A stretch of 51,951 nt of DNA from Bacillus sp. (in: firmicutes) (GCA_012842745.1 DUSF01000062.1:1-51951), one strand, 5' to 3'. Counted from the first letter of the stretch, positions 37,694-48,012 are shown. The notes: generated by a model from the letters alone, not told the origin. Program-made: numbers and translations.

Positions 37694-37753
37694 TGTATAT
37701 TTCCCTTTTTATTCGTTAAAAATGGTAACAGATTATGATGGAGGAGATAACGA

Positions 37754-38497
37754 ATGAAAAAAGGGACATTAAAACAAATTTTACTTATTACGGATGGGTG
37801 CTCGAATTCAGGAGAAGATCCAGTAGCAATGGCGGCCCTTGCAAAAGAGCAGGGAATAACGGTAAATGTGATTGGCGTAGTGCTAAATGATTCTGTCGGT
37901 GACCAAGGTAAATATGAAATAGACGCGATTGCGATGAGCGGGGGCGGCATAAGTCAGATTGTCTATGCCCAACAGCTTTCGCAAACCGTGCAAATGGTAA
38001 CGAGAAAAGCGATGACGCAAACTCTTCAAGGTGTTGTAAATTCAGAACTAAAGCATATTCTTGGTAATCAAAGTTCAATCGAAGATCTCCCACCAGAAAA
38101 ACGCGGTGAGGTGATGGAAGTAGTTGATGAACTTGGCGAAACTGTTAATTTGGAAGTATTAATTTTAGTAGATAGTAGCGGAAGTATGCGGGATAAAATA
38201 CCAACTGTAAAGGAGGCATTATTTGATTTATCAATTAGTTTAAATTCAAGAATTGGTCAAAATCGTTTTTCGATGTTTGCTTTCCCGGGAAAGCGGGATG
38301 AGGTTGATAAAATACTAGATTGGACGCCGAAGCTAGATTCAATCTCAAGCGTTTTTCCAAGATTAACGTCAGGTGGTATTACCCCAACAGGGCCTGCTAT
38401 TCGTGAGGCAATTCAATACTTTACTAAGAAGAAACCACGTTCATTAAGGAGCTGGATTTCTCGTGATGATGAATACATCGAAGAAACCGGCCTATAA
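37754..38497 (+). CDS. yabS: YabS, von Willebrand A-domain protein
   Basis: 247 residues. The N-terminal half (LKQILLITDGCSNSGEDP ... TVNVIGVV) looks like the second half of a vWA fold. The C-terminal half begins a second vWA domain with a MIDAS motif, DSSGSM, and the threonine in GGITPTGPA. The family is conserved next to spoIIE and yabT; its function is unsettled. GGAGGAG lies 7 bp before the ATG. Its last 35 bases overlap yabT in another frame. Confidence 0.9.
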   Translation: MKKGTLKQILLITDGCSNSGEDPVAMAALAKEQGITVNVIGVVLNDSVGDQGKYEIDAIAMSGGGISQIVYAQQLSQTVQMVTRKAMTQTLQGVVNSELKHILGNQSSIEDLPPEKRGEVMEVVDELGETVNLEVLILVDSSGSMRDKIPTVKEALFDLSISLNSRIGQNRFSMFAFPGKRDEVDKILDWTPKLDSISSVFPRLTSGGITPTGPAIREAIQYFTKKKPRSLRSWISRDDEYIEETGL

Positions 38498-39467
38498 TGT
38501 AACGCCAGGCACTATTATCGAAGGCAAGTGGCATCGTAAAAGCTATTTTGTTGTTAAGTCTCTAGGATATGGGGCAACGGGAAGCGTTTATTTGGTGAAA
38601 GGGAGGGAAGGTTTAGTTGCCTTAAAAATAAGTGACGATAGTATGGCGATTACTTCTGAAGTAAATGTGCTCCGTCACTTTTCTAAGGTCCAAGGCTGCC
38701 TTGGGCCTTCTTTGCTTGATGTGGATGATTGGGTGTTGCCAGGAGGTAGAATTGTTCTTCCATTTTATGTAATGGAATATTTAAAAGGGCTTGATTTTTT
38801 ATCATTTATAAAGAAGAATGGTCAGGAGTGGCTAGGTGTCCTTGTACTACAGCTTTTATCAGATTTAGAGCAACTTCATCAAGCAGGATGGGTCTTCGGT
38901 GATTTAAAGCCGGATAATCTGCTTGTTGTCGGTCCACCACCAAAAGTCAGATTGCTCGATGTTGGCGGAACAACAATAAAGGGCCGCTCCATTAAGGAAT
39001 TTACGGAGTTTTATGATCGTGGCTATTGGAATTTAGGCTCACGGAAAGCGGAACCTTCCTATGATTTATTTGCGGTTGCGATGATTATACTGAACACAGC
39101 TTATCCACACCGTTTTTCAAAAAAAGGGGAGGTAGGCGATTACTATTCACAGCTAGTTAGGGCCATCCAAACAGCATCGTCATTAAGAAAATACGAAAAT
39201 GTGATGGTCAAAGCCATTAAAGGACGTTATCTTTCTGCACGGGAAATGAGGTCTGATTTAATAGTAGCAATCAGCCCCCAGTACAATAGGAATAAGGCGG
39301 TGGCTCCTCCGGTAAATAAAAAGATAAATTACTCTAAATTCATCCCAAAGCAAGAGGTTATTCCAAAGTCAACTAGAAATAAATTTAAGGGTGTCATTGA
39401 AACGATTATTATTGCTGTTTTTTTACTTGTTGCCTACTTTCTTTATATTGCTGGACAAATCATGTAA
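38463..39467 (+). CDS. yabT: YabT, membrane-anchored Ser/Thr protein kinase
   Basis: 334 residues. Kinase marks are the Gly loop LGYGATGSVYLV, K55 in VALKIS, the catalytic GDLKPDN (D147, N152) and LLDVGGT (D166) in place of DFG. The HR of the usual HRD is absent. A single C-terminal membrane segment (about 311-331) anchors the protein. In B. subtilis YabT is a DNA-responsive forespore kinase that phosphorylates RecA. The start could be GTG 38463, ATG 38466 or ATG 38469; AAGGAG is 11-17 bp away, so translation may be coupled to yabS. Confidence 0.9.
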   Translation: MMMNTSKKPAYNVTPGTIIEGKWHRKSYFVVKSLGYGATGSVYLVKGREGLVALKISDDSMAITSEVNVLRHFSKVQGCLGPSLLDVDDWVLPGGRIVLPFYVMEYLKGLDFLSFIKKNGQEWLGVLVLQLLSDLEQLHQAGWVFGDLKPDNLLVVGPPPKVRLLDVGGTTIKGRSIKEFTEFYDRGYWNLGSRKAEPSYDLFAVAMIILNTAYPHRFSKKGEVGDYYSQLVRAIQTASSLRKYENVMVKAIKGRYLSAREMRSDLIVAISPQYNRNKAVAPPVNKKINYSKFIPKQEVIPKSTRNKFKGVIETIIIAVFLLVAYFLYIAGQIM

Positions 39468-39525
39468 TTTTTCTGTTAAAATATACTACTGAAATGAATA
39501 TAATTTTTATAAAGGAAGATTAATA

Positions 39526-40950
39526 ATGAAGCGTGAAAAAGTTGAGCAATTTATTGAAAAGCATAGGCTGTTAACGAAGGAATCCGTCGTTGTAGTCGGT
39601 GTTTCAGGAGGATCGGATTCGATTGCCCTGCTTCATTATTTGTGGACGATAAAAGACAAATGGGCTTTAACAATCATCGCTGCTCATGTTGATCACATGT
39701 TTCGGGGAGAGGAATCTTATCAGGACTTACTTTTTGTGAAGGCATTTTGTGAGGACTATCATATTCAGTTCGAAGGTACTTCCGTTGATGTACCTGCCTA
39801 TATGAAGATGCACAATGTAAGCGTACAGGTTGCAGCGCGGGAATGTAGGTATGATTTTTATAATAGAGTTTTAGAAAAATATAATGCAGATTATTTGGCA
39901 TTGGCACATCATGGTGATGATCAGGTGGAAACAATGCTAATGAGAATGGTGCGCGGCAGCTACGGCAAAGCTTTGGCAGGAATACCTGTAAGGCGCGATT
40001 TTCACAGAGCGACAATTATCCGTCCATTCTTATGTTTGACTAAGGTAGAAATAGAACAATATATAGATGAATGTAATCTCTCCTATCGGCTTGACCCTAG
40101 CAATAAGCAAGATGATTATCAAAGAAATCGATTTCGACACCATATTCTTCCTTTACTGAAAAAAGAAAACCCGAACGTTTCGGAGCGGTTTCAGGCTATA
40201 AGTGAATTATTATTTGAAGACCAAAAGCTGTTAGATGAGTACGCAGCGCGGGAATTAGAGAAGATAATAATTGAGAAAACGGGGACAAAAGCAGTCTTCC
40301 TTATAAATAAGTTTCAAGACATGCCTATTTCTTTACAAAGAAGGGCTATTCATCTAATATTAAAATATCTTTATAAAGGAATCCCTTCCAATTTAGCTAC
40401 AATACATATTAATCAACTATTATCGTTGCTAAATCATAAACATCCTTCAGGTACATTACATTTTCCAAAAGGCATGATTGTAATAAAGTCCTATAACGAA
40501 TGTACATTAACAATTGAAAAGGATGAAAAGCAGCAATTATTTTTTTCTTATTCTTTATCAGTGCCGGGGGAAGTTTATATAACAGAGGATTCTTCAATAA
40601 AAGCTGAATGGATTCAGTCTATTCCGGAAAACATAGACGGAATTGATTTTTTTATCTGTAATCCTGAAGAAATTGCCTTTCCACTACATATTCGCAATCG
40701 AAAGACGGGCGACAGGATGACCTTAAAAGGAATGAGTGGAACGAAAAAAATTAAAGATATTTTCATTGATGAAAAGCTTCCAAGGGACAAAAGAGATTCT
40801 TGGCCAATTGTTGAAGATGCAAATGGTCAAATACTTTGGCTTCCATTATTAAAAAAATCAGCCTTTTCCTTGAGGAAACAACATAGTGAACAGTGTAAGA
40901 GTCATTATTTTTTATTATTACAATACATAGTGTACAACCAAGAGCTCTAG
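39526..40950 (+). CDS. tilS: tRNA(Ile)-lysidine synthetase
   Basis: 474 residues. The PP-loop SGGSDS lies at 27-32 with LAHHGDDQVETMLMRMVRG further on, followed by a central substrate-binding region and a C-terminal TilS domain (LHIRNRKTGDRMTLKGMSG). TilS converts C34 of the CAU-anticodon isoleucine tRNA to lysidine. AAGGAAG lies about 6 bp before the ATG. hpt follows after 12 bp, the usual Firmicute tilS-hpt-ftsH order. Confidence 0.96.
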   Translation: MKREKVEQFIEKHRLLTKESVVVVGVSGGSDSIALLHYLWTIKDKWALTIIAAHVDHMFRGEESYQDLLFVKAFCEDYHIQFEGTSVDVPAYMKMHNVSVQVAARECRYDFYNRVLEKYNADYLALAHHGDDQVETMLMRMVRGSYGKALAGIPVRRDFHRATIIRPFLCLTKVEIEQYIDECNLSYRLDPSNKQDDYQRNRFRHHILPLLKKENPNVSERFQAISELLFEDQKLLDEYAARELEKIIIEKTGTKAVFLINKFQDMPISLQRRAIHLILKYLYKGIPSNLATIHINQLLSLLNHKHPSGTLHFPKGMIVIKSYNECTLTIEKDEKQQLFFSYSLSVPGEVYITEDSSIKAEWIQSIPENIDGIDFFICNPEEIAFPLHIRNRKTGDRMTLKGMSGTKKIKDIFIDEKLPRDKRDSWPIVEDANGQILWLPLLKKSAFSLRKQHSEQCKSHYFLLLQYIVYNQEL

Positions 40951-40962
40951 GAGGAACAAGGA

Positions 40963-41502
40963 ATGAAGCATGATATTAAAGAGGTACTTATTTCAGAAGG
41001 GGAGATTCAAAATAGGATTAAAGAACTTGGAGCTATTTTGACTGAGGAATATCAAGATCGGTTTCCGTTGGTGATTGGCGTATTAAAAGGCGCGGTTGCT
41101 TTTATGAGCGATATTGTCAAAAATATGAACATCCATCTTGAAATGGACTTCATGGATGTTTCAAGCTATGGAAGCTCAACTGTTTCATCTGGTGAGGTTA
41201 AAATAGTGAAAGACTTAAATACATCTGTTGAAGGTCGGGATATTATTATTGTTGAGGATATTATTGATAGTGGTCTTACATTAAATTATCTCGTCGAACT
41301 TCTTCATTATCGCAAAGCTAAATCAATTAAGATTGTAACATTACTTGATAAACCAACAGGTCGTAAAGTTGATCTTAATGCTGATTTAGTTGGTTTCAAT
41401 GTACCAAATGCGTTCGTCGTCGGCTATGGATTAGACTATGCTGAGAAATATCGTAATCTTCCTTATATCGGTGTTTTAAAGCCTGAGGTTTACGAAAGTT
41501 AG
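40963..41502 (+). CDS. hpt: Hypoxanthine-guanine phosphoribosyltransferase
   Basis: 179 residues. The PRPP-binding motif reads [14 protein letters not shown] (about 95-108), with the purine-binding segment [20 protein letters not shown] and the catalytic loop DFMDVSSYG. It salvages hypoxanthine and guanine to IMP and GMP. CTAGGAGGAA lies about 7 bp before the ATG. The 117-bp gap to ftsH contains a small ATGGTACCAT palindrome (41573-41582) but no terminator. Confidence 0.96.
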   Translation: MKHDIKEVLISEGEIQNRIKELGAILTEEYQDRFPLVIGVLKGAVAFMSDIVKNMNIHLEMDFMDVSSYGSSTVSSGEVKIVKDLNTSVEGRDIIIVEDIIDSGLTLNYLVELLHYRKAKSIKIVTLLDKPTGRKVDLNADLVGFNVPNAFVVGYGLDYAEKYRNLPYIGVLKPEVYES

Positions 41503-41619
41503 TAATTTCGCGCTATAATAGAAAAAATATCCTTTTTATAATTGTAATTTGTTGTGTTTTTTTAATTTTGTATGGTACCATTTACTATAGTTTGTTTGCT
41601 TCGCAGGAGGAGGTAAGTG

Positions 41620-43563
41620 ATGAATCGGATCTTCCGTAATACAATTTTCTATTTATTAATTTTCTTGGTTGTTATCGGAGTAGTAAGCTTCTTTAGTGGC
41701 ACTGGTCAAAAACAAGAACAACTAACATATGACCAATTCATGTCCCACGTAGAAAAAGGCGATATAAAGTCAATAACAATACAACCGGAAAGACTAGTAT
41801 ATGAAATAAGGGGCCAGCTAAAATCATATAGTGAAGGCCAATATTTCGTTTCATATGTTCTTCAAACAGAGACGGCTTCAAATTTCATCGAAATGATAAG
41901 GCAAAGTGGTGCTAAAGTTGAACCTTTACCAGCTGAAGAAACGAGCGGGTGGGTAACCTTCTTTACATCGATTATTCCTTTTATCATTATCTTTATTTTG
42001 TTCTTTTTCTTGCTAAATCAAGCCCAAGGTGGCGGAAGCCGGGTTATGAACTTTGGTAAGAGTAAGGCAAAGCTTTATAGTGAAGAAAAGAAAAAGGTTC
42101 GTTTTAAAGATGTTGCCGGTGCAGATGAAGAAAAGCAAGAACTTGTTGAAGTTGTAGAATTTTTAAAAGACCCACGCAAATTTGCAGCATTAGGGGCTCG
42201 TATTCCAAAAGGTGTTCTGCTTGTCGGACCTCCGGGAACTGGTAAGACGCTACTTGCTCGTGCTGTTGCAGGTGAAGCAGGAGTGCCGTTTTTCTCTATA
42301 AGTGGTTCGGACTTTGTGGAAATGTTTGTCGGTGTCGGTGCCTCACGTGTTCGCGATTTATTTGAAAATGCGAAAAAGAACGCACCATGTATAATTTTCA
42401 TTGACGAAATCGATGCTGTCGGTCGTCAACGTGGCGCTGGCCTTGGCGGTGGTCATGATGAACGTGAACAAACATTGAACCAGTTACTTGTTGAAATGGA
42501 TGGTTTTGGTGCGAATGAGGGTATCATTATTATTGCGGCAACAAACCGCCCTGATATTCTAGACCCAGCGTTACTACGTCCTGGTCGATTTGACCGTCAA
42601 ATTACAGTCGACAGACCAGATGTAAAAGGTCGGGAAGCGGTTTTAGGCGTCCATGCTAAAAATAAACCGTTGGCAGAGGATGTAAATCTAAAAACTATCG
42701 CATTACGTACACCTGGATTTTCAGGTGCTGATCTTGAAAATCTGTTAAATGAAGCAGCGCTTGTCGCCGCAAGATTCGATAAAAAGGTGATTACGGTTGA
42801 GGATATTGATGAAGCGATTGACCGTGTCATTGCCGGGCCGGCAAAAAAGAGCAGGGTAATTTCTGAAAAAGAACGTAAAATCGTTGCTTATCATGAGGCG
42901 GGACATACAATTATTGGGGTTGTGCTCGAAGAAGCGGACATGGTCCACAAGGTCACCATCGTTCCGCGCGGGCAAGCAGGTGGATATGCTGTTATGCTTC
43001 CGAAAGAAGACCGTTATTTTATGACAAAACCAGAGCTGCTTGATAAAATTACCGGTTTGCTTGGCGGACGTGTCGCTGAGGAGATTGTGCTTGGTGATGT
43101 AAGTACAGGTGCTCATAACGACTTTCAAAGAGCAACAAGTATTGCCCGGAAAATGGTAACAGAGTATGGTATGAGTGACAAACTTGGACCAATGCAATTC
43201 GGGAACGCATCTAGTGGTCAAGTATTCCTAGGCCGCGATATAAATAATGAGCAAAACTATAGTGATGCGATTGCCCATGAAATTGATATGGAAATTCAAC
43301 GTATTATTAGAGAATGCTATGATAAGGCTAAGAGAATTTTAACTGAACATTCCGAGCAGCATCATTTAATTGCAAAAACACTGCTAGAAATTGAAACGTT
43401 GGATGCAGAACAAATTAGGCACTTATTTGATCATGGAACATTGCCTGAAGGCAACAATGGAAAAGAGAAGACTCCAACTTCATCTAAAGATGAAACTACG
43501 AAAGATGACGTGATTGTTAACATCAATACAAAAAATGATGATAACGAACCGCCGAAAGAGTAA
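41620..43563 (+). CDS. ftsH: FtsH ATP-dependent zinc metalloprotease
   Basis: 647 residues. Two membrane segments (about 5-25 and 108-130) flank an external domain. The AAA+ module has Walker A GPPGTGKT near 204, Walker B in [11 protein letters not shown] and the second region of homology with RPGRFDRQ. The zinc protease site HEAGH is near 425. The C-terminal tail is polar. FtsH degrades membrane and regulatory proteins and is needed for sporulation. GTG 41617 is one codon earlier, but the ATG has AGGAGGAGG at 6 bp. Confidence 0.97.
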   Translation: MNRIFRNTIFYLLIFLVVIGVVSFFSGTGQKQEQLTYDQFMSHVEKGDIKSITIQPERLVYEIRGQLKSYSEGQYFVSYVLQTETASNFIEMIRQSGAKVEPLPAEETSGWVTFFTSIIPFIIIFILFFFLLNQAQGGGSRVMNFGKSKAKLYSEEKKKVRFKDVAGADEEKQELVEVVEFLKDPRKFAALGARIPKGVLLVGPPGTGKTLLARAVAGEAGVPFFSISGSDFVEMFVGVGASRVRDLFENAKKNAPCIIFIDEIDAVGRQRGAGLGGGHDEREQTLNQLLVEMDGFGANEGIIIIAATNRPDILDPALLRPGRFDRQITVDRPDVKGREAVLGVHAKNKPLAEDVNLKTIALRTPGFSGADLENLLNEAALVAARFDKKVITVEDIDEAIDRVIAGPAKKSRVISEKERKIVAYHEAGHTIIGVVLEEADMVHKVTIVPRGQAGGYAVMLPKEDRYFMTKPELLDKITGLLGGRVAEEIVLGDVSTGAHNDFQRATSIARKMVTEYGMSDKLGPMQFGNASSGQVFLGRDINNEQNYSDAIAHEIDMEIQRIIRECYDKAKRILTEHSEQHHLIAKTLLEIETLDAEQIRHLFDHGTLPEGNNGKEKTPTSSKDETTKDDVIVNINTKNDDNEPPKE

Positions 43564-43569
43564 TTTTTA

Positions 43570-43612
43570 AAAATGAGGCTGACCCCTATGTTTTGGGTTA
43601 GCCTCATTTTTA
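43570..43612 (+). terminator. ftsH terminator
   Basis: AAAATGAGGCTGACCC pairs with GGGTTAGCCTCATTTT (one G-U) around a 9-nt loop, followed by T residues. Confidence 0.93.
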
Positions 43613-43661
43613 GCTCCTATTTCGAAAGCGTTGTAAAAATCTTGATACAGGGTGATGATAT

Positions 43662-44453
43662 ATGATTTTTGTTTTTGATGTTGGAAATACAAATACAGTA
43701 CTCGGTGTCTTTGATGGCGAAGTTTTAAAGCATCATTGGAGAATTGAAACAAGCCGACATAAAACGGAAGATGAGTATGGGATGATAATTAAGGAGTTAT
43801 TTACCCATGTCGGAATTAAATCTACCGATATTAGCGGCATCATTATTTCCTCCGTTGTTCCGCCGATTATGTTTTCATTAGAAAGAATGTGTGAAAAATA
43901 CTTTCATATTACCCCGATGATTGTAGGACCTGGTATTAAAACGGGATTAAATATCAAGTACGATAATCCGAAAGAGGTTGGTGCAGATCGGATTGTCAAT
44001 GCGGTGGCAGGCATTCATCAATATGGGGCTCCGTTAATTATTGTTGATTTTGGTACCGCTACAACATATTGCTACATCGACGAGGACAAGCATTACGTGG
44101 GGGGGGCAATCGCGCCGGGAATTAATATTTCTACAGAGGCTTTATATACAAAGGCAGCTAAATTACCTCGTATTGAAATTGCTAAACCAAATGGAGTCGT
44201 TGGCAAAAATACAGTCCATGCAATGCAGGCAGGTATTTTGTATGGTTATGTTGGTCAGGTTGAGGGAATTGTAAGAAGGATGAAGGAACAAGCCGTCGCC
44301 GCGCCAAAGGTTATCGCAACAGGTGGATTGGCACCGCTTATTGCCAAGGAATCAGATGCCATTGATATCGTTGATCCATTTTTAACATTAAAGGGCTTGC
44401 AAATGATTTTTGCCCGTAACCAAGCCGGTGAAAGGAGTAAACTCGATGTCTGA
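43662..44453 (+). CDS. coaX: Type III pantothenate kinase
   Basis: 263 residues of the ASKHA fold. The type III marks are [13 protein letters not shown] at the N-terminus, [11 protein letters not shown] and [12 protein letters not shown]. It phosphorylates pantothenate in the first step of CoA synthesis and, unlike type II enzymes, needs a monovalent cation. AGGGTGATGATAT precedes the ATG. The last eight bases overlap hslO. Confidence 0.96.
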   Translation: MIFVFDVGNTNTVLGVFDGEVLKHHWRIETSRHKTEDEYGMIIKELFTHVGIKSTDISGIIISSVVPPIMFSLERMCEKYFHITPMIVGPGIKTGLNIKYDNPKEVGADRIVNAVAGIHQYGAPLIIVDFGTATTYCYIDEDKHYVGGAIAPGINISTEALYTKAAKLPRIEIAKPNGVVGKNTVHAMQAGILYGYVGQVEGIVRRMKEQAVAAPKVIATGGLAPLIAKESDAIDIVDPFLTLKGLQMIFARNQAGERSKLDV

Positions 44454-45321
44454 TTATTTAATAAAAGCATTGGCTTATGACGGCCAAGTGAGAGCGTATG
44501 GTATTAATTCAACAGAAACGGTTTCTGAAGGGCAAAGGCGCCATGATACATGGGCTACTGCATCAGCAGCACTTGGACGCGCAATGACCGCGGCAACAAT
44601 GATGGGAGCGATGTTAAAAGGGGACGATAAAATTACCGTAAAAATTGAGGGCGGCGGTCCAATTGGCGCCATTCTTGTTGATGCCAACGCAAGAGGCGAG
44701 GTGCGCGGCTATGTTTCAAATCCACATGTTGACTTTGAATTAAATGAACATGGAAAATTAGATGTTACTAGAGCAGTCGGTAATACTGGCTTTTTATCTG
44801 TCGTAAAGGATTTAGGGATGCGTGAACATTTCACAGGCCAAGTACCGCTTGTATCAGGTGAATTAGGTGAAGATTTTACATATTATTTTGCTGCTTCTGA
44901 ACAAGTACCATCTGCAGTCGGGGTAGGTGTATTGGTAAATCCAGACCATTCTATCTTGGCAGCTGGAGGATTCATTATTCAGTTACTGCCAGGGACAAGC
45001 GATGAAACGATTGATAAAATTGAAAAACAAATTAATTCGATTCCGCCCATTTCCAAGTTAATTCAAGATGGATTGACACCAGAAGAAATTTTAGAAAAAT
45101 TACTTGGTGAAATAAAAATTTTAGAAAAAATGCCTGTTTCGTTTAAATGCACATGCTCAAAGGAAAGACTAGCTAATGCGATTGTGAGTTTAGGGGCGGA
45201 TGAAATAAAAGCAATGATTGAAGAGGATGGCAAGGCAGATGCCCATTGTAACTTCTGTAATGAGGAATATCATTTTACGGTGGCAGACTTAACAGAGCTT
45301 TTAGAACGAAAAAACTATTGA
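44446..45321 (+). CDS. hslO: Hsp33 redox-regulated chaperone
   Basis: 291 residues. The C-terminal redox switch has C235 and C237 (KCTCSKER) and C268 and C271 (HCNFC), the zinc site that forms disulfides under oxidative stress. The N-terminal domain begins [17 protein letters not shown]. The ATG at 44446 has AAAGGAG 8 bp before it. It is conserved after coaX and before cysK. Confidence 0.96.
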   Translation: MSDYLIKALAYDGQVRAYGINSTETVSEGQRRHDTWATASAALGRAMTAATMMGAMLKGDDKITVKIEGGGPIGAILVDANARGEVRGYVSNPHVDFELNEHGKLDVTRAVGNTGFLSVVKDLGMREHFTGQVPLVSGELGEDFTYYFAASEQVPSAVGVGVLVNPDHSILAAGGFIIQLLPGTSDETIDKIEKQINSIPPISKLIQDGLTPEEILEKLLGEIKILEKMPVSFKCTCSKERLANAIVSLGADEIKAMIEEDGKADAHCNFCNEEYHFTVADLTELLERKNY

Positions 45322-45400
45322 CAATAATTAAGAATACTGATAAGGTTTACTTATTAAATCTTAAATACCGATATAATTACTTGGAATTGGAGTGGGACGA

Positions 45401-46321
45401 ATGCGAGTAGCGAACTCTATTGATGAATTAATTGGATTTACACCGATTGTTAAGCTTAATCGTTTAACTAGTGAGAATGATGCAGATGTATATGTAAAAT
45501 TAGAGTATTTTAATCCTGGCAGCAGTGTAAAAGACCGGATTGCCTTAGCGATGATTAATGCTGCCATTGAAAAAGGAGATTTAAAAGAAGGAAGTACAAT
45601 TGTTGAACCAACTAGTGGTAACACAGGGATTGGTTTAGCGATGGTTGCCGCTGCAAAAGGATTAAGAGCAATTCTTGTAATGCCAGATACGATGAGCTTG
45701 GAAAGACGCAATCTTCTTCGTGCTTATGGTGCAGAGCTTGTGTTAACGCCTGGAGCTGAAGGTATGAAGGGTGCGATTGCCAAAGCGGAAGAACTTGCAA
45801 AAGAAAACGGTTATTTTATGCCGCAACAATTCAATAATGAAGCAAATCCGCAAATTCACCGTGAAACAACGGGAAAAGAAATTGCTGAACAAATGGATCA
45901 ATTGGATGCTTTTGTTGCTGGAATTGGAACTGGTGGTACGATTACTGGTGCGGGTGAAGTTTTGAAAGAGAAATTTCCAGATGTTAAAATCTTTGCTGTA
46001 GAGCCAACGGATTCACCGGTTTTATCTGGAGGAAAACCAGGTCCTCACAAAATCCAAGGAATTGGAGCTGGCTTTGTTCCTACGGTTTTAAATACAAATG
46101 TTTATGATGAAATATTAAAAATTGACAATGAAGAAGCATTTGAGCATGCCCGCCGTGCCGGAAAAGAAGAAGGTGTATTATGCGGGATTTCTGCAGGCGC
46201 TGCTATTGCGGGAGCCCTAAAGGTAGCGAAGCAATTAGGTAAAGGAAAGAAAGTTTTAGCGATTATTCCGGACAATGGAGAGCGTTATTTAAGTACAGCA
46301 CTTTATCAGTTTGAAGATTAA
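45401..46321 (+). CDS. cysK: Cysteine synthase (O-acetylserine sulfhydrylase)
   Basis: 306 residues. K44 in GSSVKDR holds [23 protein letters not shown] and the C-terminal CGISAGAA loop complete the site. It makes cysteine from O-acetylserine and sulfide. The ATG at 45401 is preferred to a GTG three codons earlier; GGAGTGGG precedes it. A TATAAT at 45372-45377 is a likely -10. The overlapping ATACC ... GGAATT (45365-45388) recalls CymR operators, but this is only a weak match. Confidence 0.95.
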   Translation: MRVANSIDELIGFTPIVKLNRLTSENDADVYVKLEYFNPGSSVKDRIALAMINAAIEKGDLKEGSTIVEPTSGNTGIGLAMVAAAKGLRAILVMPDTMSLERRNLLRAYGAELVLTPGAEGMKGAIAKAEELAKENGYFMPQQFNNEANPQIHRETTGKEIAEQMDQLDAFVAGIGTGGTITGAGEVLKEKFPDVKIFAVEPTDSPVLSGGKPGPHKIQGIGAGFVPTVLNTNVYDEILKIDNEEAFEHARRAGKEEGVLCGISAGAAIAGALKVAKQLGKGKKVLAIIPDNGERYLSTALYQFED

Positions 46322-46349
46322 TGGTCGTGTCGAAAGATTATTTTGATAA

Positions 46350-46385
46350 AAACAGTCCTTTTTGCTAATAAGGACTGTTTTTTTT
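46350..46385 (+). terminator. cysK terminator
   Basis: AAACAGTCCTT pairs perfectly with AAGGACTGTTT around a 9-nt loop, continuing into a run of T residues. Confidence 0.93.
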
Positions 46386-46424
46386 GCATGAAGTTTATTA
46401 CAATGAAGTGGCAAATATTTTTAT

Positions 46425-46463
46425 GAGATGAGTTTAGAAAATGCTGAGTAGAGGTGAGTAAAG
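46425..46463 (+). promoter_or_regulatory. TRAP-like (G/U/A)AG triplet series over the pabA start
   Basis: Triplets GAG 46425, GAG 46430, TAG 46435, then after a longer gap GAG 46446, GAG 46451, GAG 46456 and AAG 46461. Within each block the step is exactly 5 nt, i.e. 2-nt spacers, the spacing bound by the trp RNA-binding attenuation protein (TRAP, MtrB). The series covers the ribosome-binding site and reaches the GTG start, so bound TRAP would block pabA translation when tryptophan is plentiful, as known for B. subtilis pabA/trpG. Confidence 0.7.
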
Positions 46464-47056
46464 TGATTTTAATGATTGATAATTATGATTCGTTCACGTT
46501 TAATTTAGTGCAATATTTAGGCAAATTAGGGCAGGAGCTTGTTGTAAAAAGGAATGATGAAATTAATACCCGGGAAATAGAGGAAATGGATCCGAACATT
46601 TTAATGATATCGCCTGGACCGTGTACTCCGAATGAAGCGGGAATTAGTATGGAAGCGATTCGGACGTTTGCTGGAAGGATTCCAATTTTCGGCGTATGTT
46701 TAGGACATCAGTCGATTGCACAAGTGTTTGGCGGCGACGTCGTCAGGGCAGAGCGTCTTATGCATGGGAAGACATCTGAAATTTTCCATGATGGGAAAAC
46801 AGTATTTGCAAATATAGCACAGCCTATAACTGTTGCCAGATATCATTCTTTAATTGTGAAAAAAGAAACGCTGCCAGACTGTTTCGAGGTTTCGGCATGG
46901 ACGGCGGATGATGAAATTATGGCAATCCGCCATAAAGAGCTACCGATTGAAGGAGTGCAATTTCATCCAGAATCGATTATCACCTCCTATGGGAAAGAGA
47001 TGCTTCGGAATTTTATCGAAACGTACAATCAGAAAGTACATCAGGGTCAAGTGTAA
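46463..47056 (+). CDS. pabA: PabA/TrpG, glutamine amidotransferase of aminodeoxychorismate/anthranilate synthase
   Basis: 197 residues of a class I amidotransferase. The nucleophile C79 lies in FGVCLGHQS, with H and E in QFHPESI near 170; ISPGPCTPNEAG binds glutamine. It supplies ammonia to PabB (folate) and probably to TrpE, since Bacillus uses one subunit for both. GTG 46463 gives MILMIDNYDSF, as in the family, with GAGGTGA 5 bp upstream. pabB, normally just before it, and pabC, normally just after, are both absent. A terminator of cysK lies upstream, so it has its own promoter (possibly TACAAT at 46399) or depends on read-through. Confidence 0.93.
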   Translation: MILMIDNYDSFTFNLVQYLGKLGQELVVKRNDEINTREIEEMDPNILMISPGPCTPNEAGISMEAIRTFAGRIPIFGVCLGHQSIAQVFGGDVVRAERLMHGKTSEIFHDGKTVFANIAQPITVARYHSLIVKKETLPDCFEVSAWTADDEIMAIRHKELPIEGVQFHPESIITSYGKEMLRNFIETYNQKVHQGQV

Positions 47057-47102
47057 AACTTGAGCTGATTTGGAACAATAAAATTGAGTCTTTATACAAT
47101 GT

Positions 47103-47128
47103 AGACCAGATGCTTAAGCAAATGGTCT
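47103..47128 (+). other. 26-bp imperfect palindrome between pabA and folP
   Basis: AGACCA and TGGTCT flank a perfect central TGCTTAAGCA, with two mismatched bases on each side. There is no good T-run, so it is a weak terminator candidate or a protein site. It falls in the place where pabC would be; a stop-free 28-codon stretch (47058-47141) crosses it, but I see no PabC similarity. Confidence 0.4.
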
Positions 47129-47157
47129 TTCATTGTTTATGAAAGGATTTGAAAGAA

Positions 47158-48012
47158 ATGGAAACAAGAAGGCCGTTGTATATTACTTGTGGCGGTAAAA
47201 AGCTTGATATGAACAGTAAGACATGGATTATGGGGATTTTGAATGTTACTCCAGATTCTTTTTCAGATGGCGGTCGCTATAATAGTGAAGAGAAGGCGTT
47301 ATTTCAAGCGGAACGGATGATAAATGAGGGTGCTGATATTATTGATGTTGGCGGCGAGTCGACAAGGCCCGGCTACGAAAGAATAAGTGATGATGAGGAA
47401 ATAAGCCGGGTTGTTCCGATTATTAAAGCATTGAAAAAGAAAATCAATAAACCGTTGTCGGTTGATACATATAAGTCTGAGGTTGCAATCCATGCGGTGG
47501 AGGCTGGAGCGGATATTATTAATGATATTTGGGGAGCGAAAGCAGATCCAAGAATGGCAAAGGTTGCTGCCCATTATAATGTGCCAATTATTCTTATGCA
47601 TAACAGAGATAATATGAACTATCAGAACTTTCTGGAAGACTTAATCGCTGATGTGCGAGAAAGCATCGCCATCGCCAAAAATGCCGGTGTTCGCGATGAA
47701 AATATTATTATTGACCCAGGCTTTGGCTTTGCCAAAAACTATGAGCATAGTTTAGAATTGATGCGTAATTTAAATTTATTAGTTGATTTAGGTTATCCTG
47801 TCTTGTTAGCAACCTCAAGAAAAAGATTTATAGGTACTGCTTTAGAATTACCTGTAAATGAAAGGGTTGAAGGTACTGGGGCAACAATTTGTCTCGGCAT
47901 CGAAAGAGGCTGTCATATCGTCAGAGTCCATGATGTTAAGGAAATAACGAGAATGGCAAGAATGATGGATGCAATGTTAGGAAAACCAACTAAGGTGATG
48001 TCAAATGGATAA
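47158..48012 (+). CDS. folP: Dihydropteroate synthase
   Basis: 284 residues of a TIM barrel. MGILNVTPDSFSDGGRY, DVGGESTRPG and the C-terminal RVHDV are the pterin- and pABA-binding signatures. It joins pABA to hydroxymethyl-dihydropterin pyrophosphate and is the sulfonamide target. The ATG at 47158 is preferred to a TTG three codons earlier because GAAAGG is 10 bp upstream and overlaps less. It overlaps folB by eight bases. Confidence 0.96.
   Translation: METRRPLYITCGGKKLDMNSKTWIMGILNVTPDSFSDGGRYNSEEKALFQAERMINEGADIIDVGGESTRPGYERISDDEEISRVVPIIKALKKKINKPLSVDTYKSEVAIHAVEAGADIINDIWGAKADPRMAKVAAHYNVPIILMHNRDNMNYQNFLEDLIADVRESIAIAKNAGVRDENIIIDPGFGFAKNYEHSLELMRNLNLLVDLGYPVLLATSRKRFIGTALELPVNERVEGTGATICLGIERGCHIVRVHDVKEITRMARMMDAMLGKPTKVMSNG

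Noticed and set aside
37694-37733. Sigma-F promoter before yabS
   Set aside because: GTATA and a GG-containing -10 are present but 25 bp apart, and the -10 fails at two positions.
37495-37950. 151-codon frame antisense to spoIIE and yabS
   Set aside because: It spans two real genes and their intergenic ribosome-binding site on the opposite strand.
42745-43221. 158-codon frame antisense to ftsH
   Set aside because: It is fully covered by the ftsH coding sequence, with no ribosome-binding site or family similarity.
47058-47141. Remnant of pabC
   Set aside because: A 28-codon stop-free stretch is present but its translation shows no recognisable aminodeoxychorismate lyase motif.
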